Assembly: GCA_023140195.1 (NCBI GenBank)
Contig: JAGLME010000015.1
Span: 248,001 to 312,000 of the forward strand
DNA: 64,000 nucleotides
Source of the DNA: Thermoplasmata archaeon
GTDB taxonomy: Archaea > Thermoplasmatota > Thermoplasmata > RBG-16-68-12 > SOIM01
Reading direction: 5' to 3'
In this document: piece after piece, positions 28,601-38,756 of the stretch
Position numbering within the stretch: the stretch's first letter is position 1
Layout: each line of letters starts with the position of its first letter
Made by a program: the position numbers and the translations under genes
Notes under the pieces: model-generated
What the model saw: only the letters and a program-made list of their open reading frames with translations
What the model was told of the DNA's origin: nothing
Database searches by the model: none

Positions 28601-30109
28601 CTACTCCTCATCATCAGGACCCCCATCCTCCTGGCGTCCAAAGAAATAGCATCCCTCTTCCCCGCAACCTTTGCACTCTTCATCGCACTCAGTTCCCGAT
28701 GCCCATCGATCCTCGCACCTGAACCCCCTGCAGTGTTTCTTGTCACATCGATCCGGTGCTTCTATGCATCTGATCATGCAACTGTCGAACTCAGTACAGA
28801 ACTTGCACTCTCCATCGTTCTCACATCTGGCCTGACAGTGGAAGCGGCACCTATCGCAGTACCCATCACAGAATCTTCCCTGACAATTGTCTCTCTGACA
28901 TCTCCTGCAGGCTATCTTTTTGGGCCGACCGCCACAAGTCTCTTCCACATCTTCTTCCTCTATCGATTCCTCCTCTTCGGGGGACGTCTCCTTTTCATAT
29001 CCACCTCCTTCGTCCATCTTCACATCAACCTCCTTTTTTTCATTCTCATCATCGGACCCGGGGGTACAACCTACGCACCCCAATTTCATCAAGTTCCTCC
29101 TCCTGCACTCGTTCTCACACTTCAACGAACAGAAACTGAGGTGGCAGAGCTCGGCCATCTCCACGAGCACGTTCGGGACCCTTCGACCGCACTTGTGGCA
29201 CACTTTCGACCCGTTACACTCATGGTTCTCGTAGCACTCATCTAGGGAGTCGTTGCAGAAGATCTCCTTGCAGAAACCGCAACGGATCAGGGAGGACGGA
29301 ACCTCCAGGCACTTTGAGCATCTCTCCTCGCGGACTCGTTTGGCAAGGTCCTGATTGTCTCCGCACATCTCACTAGAAGACTTCTGGATTGGTTCTGGCA
29401 TGATTCTCTGGGTTGCGGGCAGGATGGTTGTTGTCGCGGAGTCGATGTCTGCTTTGACAGGCTTGACGCTCATCTCTGCCTTTGCAGGTAATTCCTCAGC
29501 TGGCATCCTGACCTTTCTCTTCAGAATGAGCCTCTTTTTCGGCTTCTTGACTTCAGTTCCTTCTTTCAGGGAGACTGGAGATATGTCGAAATTCTTCTGT
29601 GGATGAGATGGACGGGGCGTTTGCGTGACGATTCTGTTGTTGTCAGCTATTTTGAGACTTTCCCAGAGTCGCAAACTCGGTTTTGTCGTCAGGATGGAAT
29701 AGGATCCCGAACCATGTTGAGCGAGTTCCTCGCGGCTTGGAGGCTGATCATATGTCTTGATGTGTCGGAGCTGTCCTCGGCGATTTCTCTTCCTAACGAC
29801 CCATCTTTGGTTCAAAAGGGAGGCGAGGTTCTCATGGTTTGGATCGGGTTTCTTGTCCGAAGGATTGGTGTTCTTGGCTTGGAAAGCACCAAGGAGAAGA
29901 AGCATCAGGTTTAGCAGGATCCCAAGGCTCAGGGCTCGGCGGAGGATGCCTTGGAGCCAGCCGAGGCTCAGACCGAGGCTTGGAATGCTTACTCCTGACC
30001 GAGGCTTTGTATTGCCCCCGTGCATTGCTTCCGAGGATTCGCAAGTTCCCGAACTCGGTCCTCTGTAGGACATTTGCATGCACCTTGTCGCGAGATTCTT
30101 CCGAGACAT
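28601..30109 (-). CDS. Cysteine-rich membrane-associated protein with multiple zinc-binding-like modules
   Basis: TM-like LGILLNLMLLLLGAF; CSKCLEV...CGFCKEIFCNDSLDECYENHECNGSKVCHKCG; CRRCQRDNCQGRFCDGYCDRCRFHCQARC... Confidence 0.6.
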   Translation of the reverse strand: MSRKNLATRCMQMSYRGPSSGTCESSEAMHGGNTKPRSGVSIPSLGLSLGWLQGILRRALSLGILLNLMLLLLGAFQAKNTNPSDKKPDPNHENLASLLNQRWVVRKRNRRGQLRHIKTYDQPPSREELAQHGSGSYSILTTKPSLRLWESLKIADNNRIVTQTPRPSHPQKNFDISPVSLKEGTEVKKPKKRLILKRKVRMPAEELPAKAEMSVKPVKADIDSATTTILPATQRIMPEPIQKSSSEMCGDNQDLAKRVREERCSKCLEVPSSLIRCGFCKEIFCNDSLDECYENHECNGSKVCHKCGRRVPNVLVEMAELCHLSFCSLKCENECRRRNLMKLGCVGCTPGSDDENEKKEVDVKMDEGGGYEKETSPEEEESIEEEDVEETCGGRPKKIACRRCQRDNCQGRFCDGYCDRCRFHCQARCENDGECKFCTEFDSCMIRCIEAPDRCDKKHCRGFRCEDRWASGTECDEECKGCGEEGCYFFGRQEDGGPDDEE

Positions 30110-30201
30110 CCAAGAATCAAATGGCGATACGTTTTTAAGCTATTTTGTTGTTTAACTAAAGAGATTGAGGAATTTCCATAGAAATAGCTAAAGGTGGGCG
30201 A

Positions 30202-31092
30202 ATGGGAAGGAAGTCCAAGATCAAGTCGCCTGAAGAGTACTTCGTCAGGGAACCTTTCGCCTCGGTGTTGCGTGTTCTTCACTCAGCAACCGATCCCAAC
30301 GGAGAATGGATAAGGTTGAAGCCCAAAGAGATTCGCCAACGAATGAAATCTGTTGAAATTTCTGCCAGCAGATTGTCGCAGGTCTTGGGCGAGTTGGTCT
30401 CATGGGGGCTTGTGGAGAAGAATTCTGAAGGGTATGCATTTTCAGAGGATTGGGTCTTTGATCTGAGGAAGGACTACATCCGGTTCTGGGTATCCAACTG
30501 CGAATGCGGCGAAATAGCTTGGCGAAATGAAGGCTGGGCGATCCTGGGAGTGGGTCTAGATGATTCTGTGGAGTCTGCAGAGATCAGGCGCGAAGTCATG
30601 GATTTGGCCACAAAGACTGGTTATCTTAGAGAGAAGATTCACAACTTGATGGTCAAGGAGCGATTGAAGGGCATTGCTGAGCATTTGAGGAAGGTGTTGA
30701 ATTCCAGTGAGCTTTCCGAAAAGAAGAAGGGTTACGTTCTTCACTATGTGAGAAAGGAGGTGAGGTACCCATTCATTGTGAGGGCCGCACACAAGTTGCC
30801 CGATGAGGAGAAGGGGGAGAAGGAAGATGTCAAGAGCAAGGCTGAAGCACGACTGGAAATCGATGTCAGGAAGTATGAGCCTGAGTGGGGATCGATAATG
30901 GTCCCGAAGTTGAAGAGCGAGAAGTTGTCACGAGTAATTTTGGACATTGCGAAGGAGTATGACAAGGGAAGAGAGTCTGAATTCGACCGTGAGTGGCTTG
31001 ATTGGTTGTTCTTTGAAGAGTTTTCACAAAGTGATTTTCAATTCGAATGCGGTCCATTGCTTGCATTTGGGGATTTCACTAAGATACCTTGA
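30202..31092 (+). CDS. Winged-helix domain protein, unknown function
   Basis: KEIRQRMKSVEISASRLSQVLGELVSWGLVEKNSEGYAFSEDW. Confidence 0.5.
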   Translation: MGRKSKIKSPEEYFVREPFASVLRVLHSATDPNGEWIRLKPKEIRQRMKSVEISASRLSQVLGELVSWGLVEKNSEGYAFSEDWVFDLRKDYIRFWVSNCECGEIAWRNEGWAILGVGLDDSVESAEIRREVMDLATKTGYLREKIHNLMVKERLKGIAEHLRKVLNSSELSEKKKGYVLHYVRKEVRYPFIVRAAHKLPDEEKGEKEDVKSKAEARLEIDVRKYEPEWGSIMVPKLKSEKLSRVILDIAKEYDKGRESEFDREWLDWLFFEEFSQSDFQFECGPLLAFGDFTKIP

Positions 31093-31251
31093 CCTGAGCA
31101 TTCGTGAAACCGCATGATTTGTCAGGAATGCCACAGTACAACGGCTTGCCTGCAGGTTGTGTGAGGAATCTAGTTCTCTTCAGCGCGGCAACATCTTTGT
31201 CAAGAGAAACACTTTCTTATATCGAGGAAAGAGTATCTCGCAAGGAGGAGA

Positions 31252-32081
31252 TTGCTGATGCATTGGGAGATTACTAGGACCCGAGGAAGGCGTGAAATAG
31301 GATCCAAATTTGAGATTGAGTTGAGAGGAAGGAGGGGGACCGGAGACAGACTCTCTTACAGAGTCTTGGGTGTTACCGGGGATTTCTACCTTCAGGGGGG
31401 TGTTTCACGTCGAGATTTATACCAATCTCAAAGACTCTTGACAGTGGAATAATCAAAGTCAATGTCACACTAAGTTTGAAGCCCACGGATATAGAACTGA
31501 TTGAAACAAAGAGGGCTGGTAATGACCTTGAACTCTCAGCAACAATGAACACACTTTTTGTGCGTTCAAACACGGTTCATAGCGAAATCAGATTCGAGGA
31601 CATCGGTTGGGACCAAATAGGAGCTCAACAGAGTAGGCTCTCGCAACGCGAATGGCTGAAGTGCCTGAAGGAAATGGGTTATGGAGACTACTTTGTGATT
31701 GAAATCCCGGTTCCCGAGATTCCAGAGAAGCCCGAGGCTCAAGAAGTGGCAAAAAGGCTGGAAAGAGCGCGGGAAATGCTCTGGAAGCATGAGAACAAGG
31801 AAGTGGTCGCCGAACTCCGACTGGCGCTGGAAGATTTGAGAAAACTCATTCACGTACCAAAGAAGAAATTGAAAGCCAGCATTGTCTCAAAGATAGACGC
31901 GAATTCTCCTGGACAGGAGGAATATCCGAAGAAAAGCGAGAGAATTGACAAAATGGAGAAACAGCTATGGGTCTTCCTTCATATCGCACATCACACAGGA
32001 TACGAAGTCACTCGAGAGGATGCAGAGCTCGCCATTATGGCTACTGTGCCTTTAGTCCGATATTTCTTGAGATGCTTGTGA
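31252..32081 (+). pseudogene. Unknown-function gene apparently split by a frameshift at a G6 run
   Basis: ORF 31252..31452 and the reading frame of 31476..32081 overlap as open frames across GGGGGG at 31395-31400; fused product is plausible. Confidence 0.45.
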
Positions 32082-32267
32082 AAAGGGCAATCGCCTCATA
32101 CTGCCTCTCAAAGACAATTCGACATTACGTTGGAGTAGAGTTCGAAAACCATTGCCTGGACCTCGTCAATTCAACGCAAAGATCTAAGAAGGGACACGTC
32201 ACATTTCTGTGTAGTGCTGAAGATAACCTTGTGCTATCTCAGGACGCACCGAAGACAGAATGCTAAC

Positions 32268-33767
32268 TCAGACAGCATCTTCTGCGTCTGCCCCGTCGCC
32301 AATGATTGAAGAACCAAACAGTCGAGAAAGATTTCTCGGGTAGTTCTCGAGGGCATTCAACAAAGCCTCAGGAAAAGGAAAGTCCCCGTGTTTATTCTTC
32401 CAGACAATGATGCGCTCTCCCTCCCTATCTGGTAAGCTGTGCTCGATATAGACCCTATGTTCTTTGGACATTGCTCTCTCTGTAACACTCTCGAAGATGT
32501 ATGGCGGGGCAATCAGGATAAGTGCAGATAGTACGGGATACGTGGCAAGAACCGCTCCCACGTCATCAGCGGGATCTTCAAAGAACTGTATAGATTCCTC
32601 GGCTGGCAAGAACCTGTCATAGATGACCAACAAGCCAGGCTCCTTCTTTTGGAGCTGATTGCTTTTTCCTTTGGTCTGAATCTTCCGGATGATTTGTTCC
32701 TTCTTGTGCAACGATGATCGGCTCCACGTTCTGAACTTGCCGCGCGAATGCTCGGGTATCTCGTGGGCCAAATCTCTCGGAGCAACGTAAAGTGTCACCA
32801 ATCCCGGGTAGTTCCGCTTGACCATCTTGTTCTTCCTCAGCGCTTCGTCAACGGCTCCTTCCACAACATGTTCCAGCTCTCTAACGTGGTTAGGGGTTCG
32901 GAGATCGCAAATCACGCCTCCTCCTGTAACCTTGTTGTAGAACAACTTCGAATGTACGTATCCGAATGCATCAGAAGCCCGTTTGGCCTCATCTGGAAGG
33001 TTCATGGATGTAATCTCAAGTCCCGCGAGGTGCCCATCAAACTCCGCCATTAGATCAGGAGTTTGAGTCTCTGGGGAAGCCTCTATGAATTCAACTCGAA
33101 TTCCACCCAGATGCAGTTTCAATGCGAAGTCCAGTTCAGCAAGAGCACCATTGTACTCAGCGGCAATGGCCAGCTTCTTGATAACTCCCTCCGATCCCTT
33201 TGTGGTGCTGAGTTTCTGCAGTTTCTGGGCGAAGTGCATCAACCACAGGTAGTTGGGCTCAGAAGCTTGCACGAGCTTTGACCGGAGTGGATGGTCCAAG
33301 GTCTGTGTTTCATCCCAGTCGTCCCTCAGGAGACTCTCCAGATATAGGACAGCTTTGAGCGCATCCTCGCCTGAATCGTATCCACTGCTTGCGCTCTCAT
33401 GAAAAGTGAGGGTCATGTCCCAGAAGTTGATGGAAGCCACAGACTTCTTATCATGATGGAGGGCTTGAAGTTTTCCCGTGGTCTCAGGAATGCAATTTTT
33501 GGTACTCTTCCCTGGGAGAAATCGCATTATTCTCATCGGAGGATGACATTCGTTGCCTTGTGTATTAACAACACAAATCTTCACTCTTGAAGAATACTCT
33601 AGTCGAGGATGGGATTTTGCGAATCGTTGAGGATGATATTTCTCAGCAGGTTCAGGACTTGCCAAAGCGAAGGCATAACTCAGGCTGAATGTGATTGGTA
33701 GATATTCGATCAAAAAGGGTGAGCAGAGTTGTTGTAGTTGTGGAGGTGAGTTGGTTGAGATAGGCAA
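32268..33767 (-). CDS. Putative PD-(D/E)xK-like nuclease/defence-associated protein
   Basis: ALAELDFALKLHLGGIRVEF...TPDLMAEFDGHLAGLEITSM; N-terminal start uncertain (possible start near 33533). Confidence 0.5.
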   Translation of the reverse strand: MPISTNSPPQLQQLCSPFLIEYLPITFSLSYAFALASPEPAEKYHPQRFAKSHPRLEYSSRVKICVVNTQGNECHPPMRIMRFLPGKSTKNCIPETTGKLQALHHDKKSVASINFWDMTLTFHESASSGYDSGEDALKAVLYLESLLRDDWDETQTLDHPLRSKLVQASEPNYLWLMHFAQKLQKLSTTKGSEGVIKKLAIAAEYNGALAELDFALKLHLGGIRVEFIEASPETQTPDLMAEFDGHLAGLEITSMNLPDEAKRASDAFGYVHSKLFYNKVTGGGVICDLRTPNHVRELEHVVEGAVDEALRKNKMVKRNYPGLVTLYVAPRDLAHEIPEHSRGKFRTWSRSSLHKKEQIIRKIQTKGKSNQLQKKEPGLLVIYDRFLPAEESIQFFEDPADDVGAVLATYPVLSALILIAPPYIFESVTERAMSKEHRVYIEHSLPDREGERIIVWKNKHGDFPFPEALLNALENYPRNLSRLFGSSIIGDGADAEDAV

Positions 33768-33891
33768 TTAGGCGGGGCATTTTGAAATGTCAAGATGAGC
33801 TATAATTTGAGTGTGGAACAAGGCCAGCGAAAGCTCTCTGAATCGATCCTGTACACTTGTGAGCGTGCATAATAGTGCTTTCTACAACTTG

Positions 33892-34944
33892 TTAGATCCT
33901 ATATTCCTCGGCCATTCCAAGACATTTCTCTGCTTCCTTGTTCCTATTCAATCTCTGGAGACATACCCCTTTGCTATAACATGCATTTGCATCTTTGGGA
34001 TCTAACTCCAAGGCTTTATCGAAGTATCCAAGAGCTTCATCATATCGTTCTAGGTTGTAAAGAGCAAGACCTTTGTTATAACATGCATTTGCATCTTTGG
34101 GATCTAACTCCAAGGCTTTATCGAAGTATCCAAGAGCTTCATCGTAATCAGCATCAAAGTGGCTCATATTCCCCAGGGTAACATAAAGCTCAGCATCCGG
34201 GGTCTCGCCATACTTTTCAGAATACACCTTCGCTGCATCTTCCATCGATTTCTTGAATCTTCTGTCTTGTGCTGTAACCACTATCTTCTTCTCTGGGTCG
34301 ATACCTTCTCCAAATTTGCTCTTTGCAAGTTCAATACCTTCTTTTTCCTTTTGTACGTACTCTATGGCAGCTTCTCTATCGTTTACTTCCATTCTGTCTT
34401 TCAAATCCTCAAACTTCGCCAAAAGCTTTGATTCCAACTCATCAAATCTCTCCTGCCACTTCGCATCTAAACTGGCAACTTTCTTTCCCACTGCCCTTAC
34501 CTCATCCCCTATATCCGCAAACCTCTTCGAGAGAAAATCACTTAGATCTTCATAGTTCTCGTCAATACCCCCCATCATCAACTCAAGCGTTTCGGTAATC
34601 TCATCATGATAACTTCCCATATCCTCGCTCATAACCTCCAATCTGCTGACCAAGAATTCAAAACGGTCTTCTTCAGAATCTCTCAACTCTACTAAGAAAT
34701 CTTCAATAGCTTCAACTTCAATTTCAGTATCATCTGAATACTTTTCTTCAATGAACTTGGAAATTGGCCCACCTATAATTGGGATCTTTCTAACTTCATT
34801 TGCAACTGCTTCCACTATTACTTTCTTACCTTTTGTCTTAATTGCTCCTAGTGTTTTGTTCTTGATATTAGTTAGGGCTGTCCAAATGTGAGATCTTATT
34901 CCCTCCCTACAACGTATATCCATCGAGGGTTGAAGCATACTCAA
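33892..34944 (-). CDS. Coiled-coil/TPR protein
   Basis: Two TPRs YDEALGYFDKALELDPKDANACYNKGLALYNLER and a third partial. Confidence 0.75.
   Translation of the reverse strand: MSMLQPSMDIRCREGIRSHIWTALTNIKNKTLGAIKTKGKKVIVEAVANEVRKIPIIGGPISKFIEEKYSDDTEIEVEAIEDFLVELRDSEEDRFEFLVSRLEVMSEDMGSYHDEITETLELMMGGIDENYEDLSDFLSKRFADIGDEVRAVGKKVASLDAKWQERFDELESKLLAKFEDLKDRMEVNDREAAIEYVQKEKEGIELAKSKFGEGIDPEKKIVVTAQDRRFKKSMEDAAKVYSEKYGETPDAELYVTLGNMSHFDADYDEALGYFDKALELDPKDANACYNKGLALYNLERYDEALGYFDKALELDPKDANACYSKGVCLQRLNRNKEAEKCLGMAEEYRI
33975..34143 (-). repeat. 67-bp exact duplication, 102-bp period (one 34-aa TPR)
   Basis: 33975-34041 identical to 34077-34143. Confidence 0.85.
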
Positions 34945-35218
34945 AGTTAATAATCCTTTTCGTCAAATTGACATCTCATGGGGAGTGTGGTTTGAGAAAG
35001 CTGGGGAAGGCCCATTTATCTCTTTCTTCAAAATGCCTGTCACAATGCCAGAACTCATGCATTTGACAGTTCTCTCTTTTCCCATCGAGCCCAATGCAAT
35101 CCCTCTTAGTCTCATCGCTATTGGCGCTGTAAGGGCATTCTATCATTAACTTTGGCTCTCTAGTGAACAAGAGTCTGCCATGTCTTCCCAGAGTTCTTTT
35201 TTTGTAATAGAGACATAC

Positions 35219-36523
35219 CTAGTCGTAGTAGCTTACATTCTCTTTCAAGGCTTGGAGAATTATGTCACGATTGGAATGACCCATGATTCTCTCTTCTTCG
35301 AGGCTCTTGAGGGCCTCCTCAATTTCAGTCTTTCCCATGTATCCCTGATTTAGAACATCTTTCAGGAAGAGATTTACGAAGAATTTCTGGTTAATGTCCT
35401 TTTGCACACTCTGCGCCAACTCGATCAGTCCTTCAGGAGATAGCCAACTAACCACGATATCTTTGGGCATTCTGCGGTTTTCCAGGAGTCCCACCCTTGT
35501 CTTCGTACAGAATTCTGTGGCCTTCTTCTGACTCGAAGCACGCGCCAAGATTAGGAGACCTGACATCGACAAATCCAGGTCTCCAGCTTTGAGATTCTTC
35601 TGCGTCAGGGCATAGTCCTTCACTTTTCGTCGCTCCTTGATATTCAGCACTCCGCTCTTCGCATCAACAATGAAGTATCTGAGAGATGCAGGTAGAAATA
35701 CCAGAAAGTCCGGAAGATTTCCTCGTTCCCGAATTGTGTACTGGAAGAACAGATCTCCGCATAGTTGCTTGATGAGTTTCTCGTACACGTTCCCCAGTTC
35801 CAAATCGCTCTTACCCCTTCTCTCGATTTCTTCGATTATCTCTAGCGTTGCCTGGATAATCTCTTCCAAGGGTGCTTCCTCTGCAGGCCTAACTTTCTCC
35901 AGAGAAATCGTGCCCGCCATCTCTTGTTGACGCATGATACACCTGTTGGTTCTTGCCAAGCCCTCAAGATACAGGAGCGTCTTATGTCTGAATTGAGGGT
36001 CTGAGAAATCCTCGAACCGACAGAAGTACACTTCTGAGTAGTAGTTCTCGACGGTCTTGACATCATCAGACTTCTCTCCACCCAGCACAAGGCAAGCATC
36101 CCAATGGGCAATACGGGAAGCAGTCCCGAATACAGAGTTGAGGTCCTTTCTATAGAACTCTCCCACAAAGGGTTCGATTCCAATTCGAAGACCCTGCTTT
36201 GTGAACGTCACTCCATCCGCATCAAGTAGATAACCCTGCCCTTTCAGCTCTCTTCTGATCTCTTCCCGAAGGATGTCTTTCCAGTTGGGAGCCAGGGACC
36301 CACATTCAGTTTTGCTCCAGTCGAAATGGCGCTTCTTGTCACAGTCTGCGCCGTAAATCCGATTGCAGATGTCGCAAAACGCCTCGGATGTTTGAACAAG
36401 AATCTCAGATCCAATTTCACACCCTCGAATGAGTTGTTCCATTGATGGACGGCTACCTTCGTGCTCAAGTCTACCTAGTATCTTGAGATAGGCATCTAGT
36501 CTCTCAATCGATGACGTAATCAC
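35219..36523 (-). CDS. Putative PD-(D/E)xK nuclease with N-terminal Cys cluster
   Basis: VYEKLIKQLCGDLFFQYTIRERGNLPDFLVFLPASLRYFIVDAKSG (E...PD...DAK); CDICNRIYGADCDKKRHFDWSKTEC. Confidence 0.65.
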   Translation of the reverse strand: MITSSIERLDAYLKILGRLEHEGSRPSMEQLIRGCEIGSEILVQTSEAFCDICNRIYGADCDKKRHFDWSKTECGSLAPNWKDILREEIRRELKGQGYLLDADGVTFTKQGLRIGIEPFVGEFYRKDLNSVFGTASRIAHWDACLVLGGEKSDDVKTVENYYSEVYFCRFEDFSDPQFRHKTLLYLEGLARTNRCIMRQQEMAGTISLEKVRPAEEAPLEEIIQATLEIIEEIERRGKSDLELGNVYEKLIKQLCGDLFFQYTIRERGNLPDFLVFLPASLRYFIVDAKSGVLNIKERRKVKDYALTQKNLKAGDLDLSMSGLLILARASSQKKATEFCTKTRVGLLENRRMPKDIVVSWLSPEGLIELAQSVQKDINQKFFVNLFLKDVLNQGYMGKTEIEEALKSLEEERIMGHSNRDIILQALKENVSYYD

Positions 36524-37493
36524 TCTCTCCCTGAACGTACCTGATATCGAACAACTTCAACATTTTCTGCAGCGCGACTTTTCCAATAACCTCCTGCAGT
36601 TTTTCCAGAACACTCTCTCCAGAGATGACAATCTTCTGTATCTTTCTGTCGTCTTTCCCTGCCAACTCGATCTGTCTCACTGGTTTGGCACCAGAGAGAC
36701 CTTGCTCGATTGCTTTGAGAACCTCCGAACTTTCCGGGGAGTGCTTTACCACATCCAGAGAAGACAGTTTGAGAACGTCCTTCAGAATTCCTTCAAGGTC
36801 GTGAAATATGCGGTGGTTCAGTGACGATTCGGAGACGGTGAGGCACCCATCTTTGAGATCTATCCATACTGTCAAGTAGTCTGGGACCCGAAGAATGTCC
36901 TTTTCGTGTTTCCAGAGAGACATGCGTTGTTCTCGAGGGAAATCAAATGTGATGATGAAATAGTCATTTCCTTGGAAGTTCGACTCACTGCAATACACCT
37001 CTGGCTCACCTTCAGGCACTTTCTTGATCTTGAATTCGGTTAGGATCTTGCTGTCGAATACTTCCAAGAACTTAGATTTCAACAACTTCTGAATATCGAC
37101 ACTCCTCTTCCTGATTTCTGAGAGTTCTGCAGGGTCCATTCTCTCCTCGAGGATTCTAATACGACTTGTTTTGGGCCTTTTGGAGAACGAGTTCAGTAGT
37201 TTGAGTTTCAGAAAGATGTCCGCGAAACGCTCACATGTTACAAGCTCCGCAAGTGCTCTATAGACATCCCTTCTTTCTGGAAAGCCAAAAACAGATCTTG
37301 ATTTGGTTACATCGATGCCTTCCCTCGCGAGGAAGTCTATCAGGATCTGATGTCTGCGTGGTGAGCCACCAAAATCAGTTATCTTGTTCAGGAAAGACTT
37401 GGGAAATTTCTTCAAGCCTCCGGTCTTCTTAATCTTCTTGCAGATTTCGATTAGTTTTGCCTTAGCTTTCTCCTCAGTAACCTTGTCGTTCAT
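36504..37493 (-). CDS. Unknown protein, operon partner of the nuclease (overlaps it by 20 bp)
   Basis: Full-length ORF with start 37493, stop inside the start region of the next gene. Confidence 0.6.
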   Translation of the reverse strand: MNDKVTEEKAKAKLIEICKKIKKTGGLKKFPKSFLNKITDFGGSPRRHQILIDFLAREGIDVTKSRSVFGFPERRDVYRALAELVTCERFADIFLKLKLLNSFSKRPKTSRIRILEERMDPAELSEIRKRSVDIQKLLKSKFLEVFDSKILTEFKIKKVPEGEPEVYCSESNFQGNDYFIITFDFPREQRMSLWKHEKDILRVPDYLTVWIDLKDGCLTVSESSLNHRIFHDLEGILKDVLKLSSLDVVKHSPESSEVLKAIEQGLSGAKPVRQIELAGKDDRKIQKIVISGESVLEKLQEVIGKVALQKMLKLFDIRYVQGESDYVID

Positions 37494-37673
37494 GTCGAAC
37501 CCCTCCGGATTTGCTTTGAAATGTTCCCTGACTCTTTAATCTTTGCCCTCCTTGACAATTCAATTGGAGGGCACTCATCCAATCCTTCTCAGATCCAGGG
37601 AATAGTCCTTGCCTCCATACTAGCCTACGCCTCGAACATGGAACCGCAAGCGGAACATTCAGTGGCATCAACC

Positions 37674-38756
37674 TCAACCTCTCTTCATCTCCGTTCCTTC
37701 CAACTTGATACGTCGACCTAGGAATTTCCACGCGAACTCCTTATGTGAGACATTAGGCGCCAGGCGCTCATACAAGCGATAACTGATTCTCAAAGTTGTG
37801 TCACCACTTTTCTTGTCTGTAACGGGCTCAGTCTCCTCGAAGACAACATCAAAACAGGGTGGCTCCTCACCAATTCCTAATCGCGAATCACCGTCTTTGT
37901 GCAGGACCGTCGACAGACGTACAGCAATCGCATCCCACCATGGGATAGGATCGCTAGACATTCCCTTAGTTCGTGGCGTTCCTGTCAGAAAGAGAACAGC
38001 ATTCAAAAGGGCGAAACGCAAGGGTGATAGCAGTTCCTGTGCCACACTCATCATTGCCTGCACATTTGCAGATCCGTGTACGAAATCATTCCTCAGATTC
38101 TTGGCTGCACTGAAGAGTTCCTCACCATTCTCGATGTGACTTTCCAAGAAAGTCTTGATAGGCGTGAGTGTTCGTCTCTGAGTGTTCAGTTTTGTTGCCA
38201 GTGGTCTGTTCAGAGCTTCCAGACCAATCCAGAAATCGAGGAACCCATCAAGTGAATCTGTGGCCCGCAGTCCTTTGCGATAGTGTATCAAAGCTCTAGC
38301 AATGGACTCTCTGTCTTCACGTGACCCTAGATTCTCGAAATGATTGACAAAATCAATCATTTTCGGTGGAAGAATAGAGCCTCTCGAGAGAGGTGGGAGT
38401 GGTGGATAGATGAACTGGAGGTATTCGTGGTCTGTATGTTCCGGATCAATGTCGACAGCAACGAGTGGCTGTGCGGTTGGGAGACTTACTGAAGTTAGCA
38501 ACGACATGTGTGTGGCGAGTGTATCTATCATTGTCCGAGAAGCGGATATGGCATCTTCAATGCTGTCGGCATTCAATTCAGTATCAAACTGAATTCCACT
38601 AACATAGCGATTGCCCACTTTGTCTCGGTCCCAAATGTTTCTCATTCTCAATCTAGTGATATTATCGTGTTCGCCTATATCGAGATCTGTAGGTCCATGC
38701 AGTATCACACCAGGTTTGAGCTCGTATCTAACGGAATATCGTAACATTTTTCTCAT
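37674..38756 (-). CDS. ApeA/HEPN-like protein
   Basis: RATDSLDGFLDFWIGLEALN...LFSAAKNLRNDFVHGSANV with RxxxxH motif (RNDFVH). Confidence 0.6.
   Translation of the reverse strand: MRKMLRYSVRYELKPGVILHGPTDLDIGEHDNITRLRMRNIWDRDKVGNRYVSGIQFDTELNADSIEDAISASRTMIDTLATHMSLLTSVSLPTAQPLVAVDIDPEHTDHEYLQFIYPPLPPLSRGSILPPKMIDFVNHFENLGSREDRESIARALIHYRKGLRATDSLDGFLDFWIGLEALNRPLATKLNTQRRTLTPIKTFLESHIENGEELFSAAKNLRNDFVHGSANVQAMMSVAQELLSPLRFALLNAVLFLTGTPRTKGMSSDPIPWWDAIAVRLSTVLHKDGDSRLGIGEEPPCFDVVFEETEPVTDKKSGDTTLRISYRLYERLAPNVSHKEFAWKFLGRRIKLEGTEMKRG

Noticed and set aside
28733-29245. Plus-strand ORF of 170 aa with TM-like stretches
   Set aside because: Antisense to the Cys-rich gene; hydrophobicity is a by-product of reverse-complemented charged/Cys codons.
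33975-34143. Direct repeat as a possible transposon footprint
   Set aside because: In-frame 102-bp period equals one TPR; explained by protein repeat duplication.
34976-35170. Small Cys-containing ORF (CPYSANSDETKRDCIG...)
   Set aside because: Could be a real zinc-binding microprotein, but 64 aa without family recognition or operon context is not enough to call.
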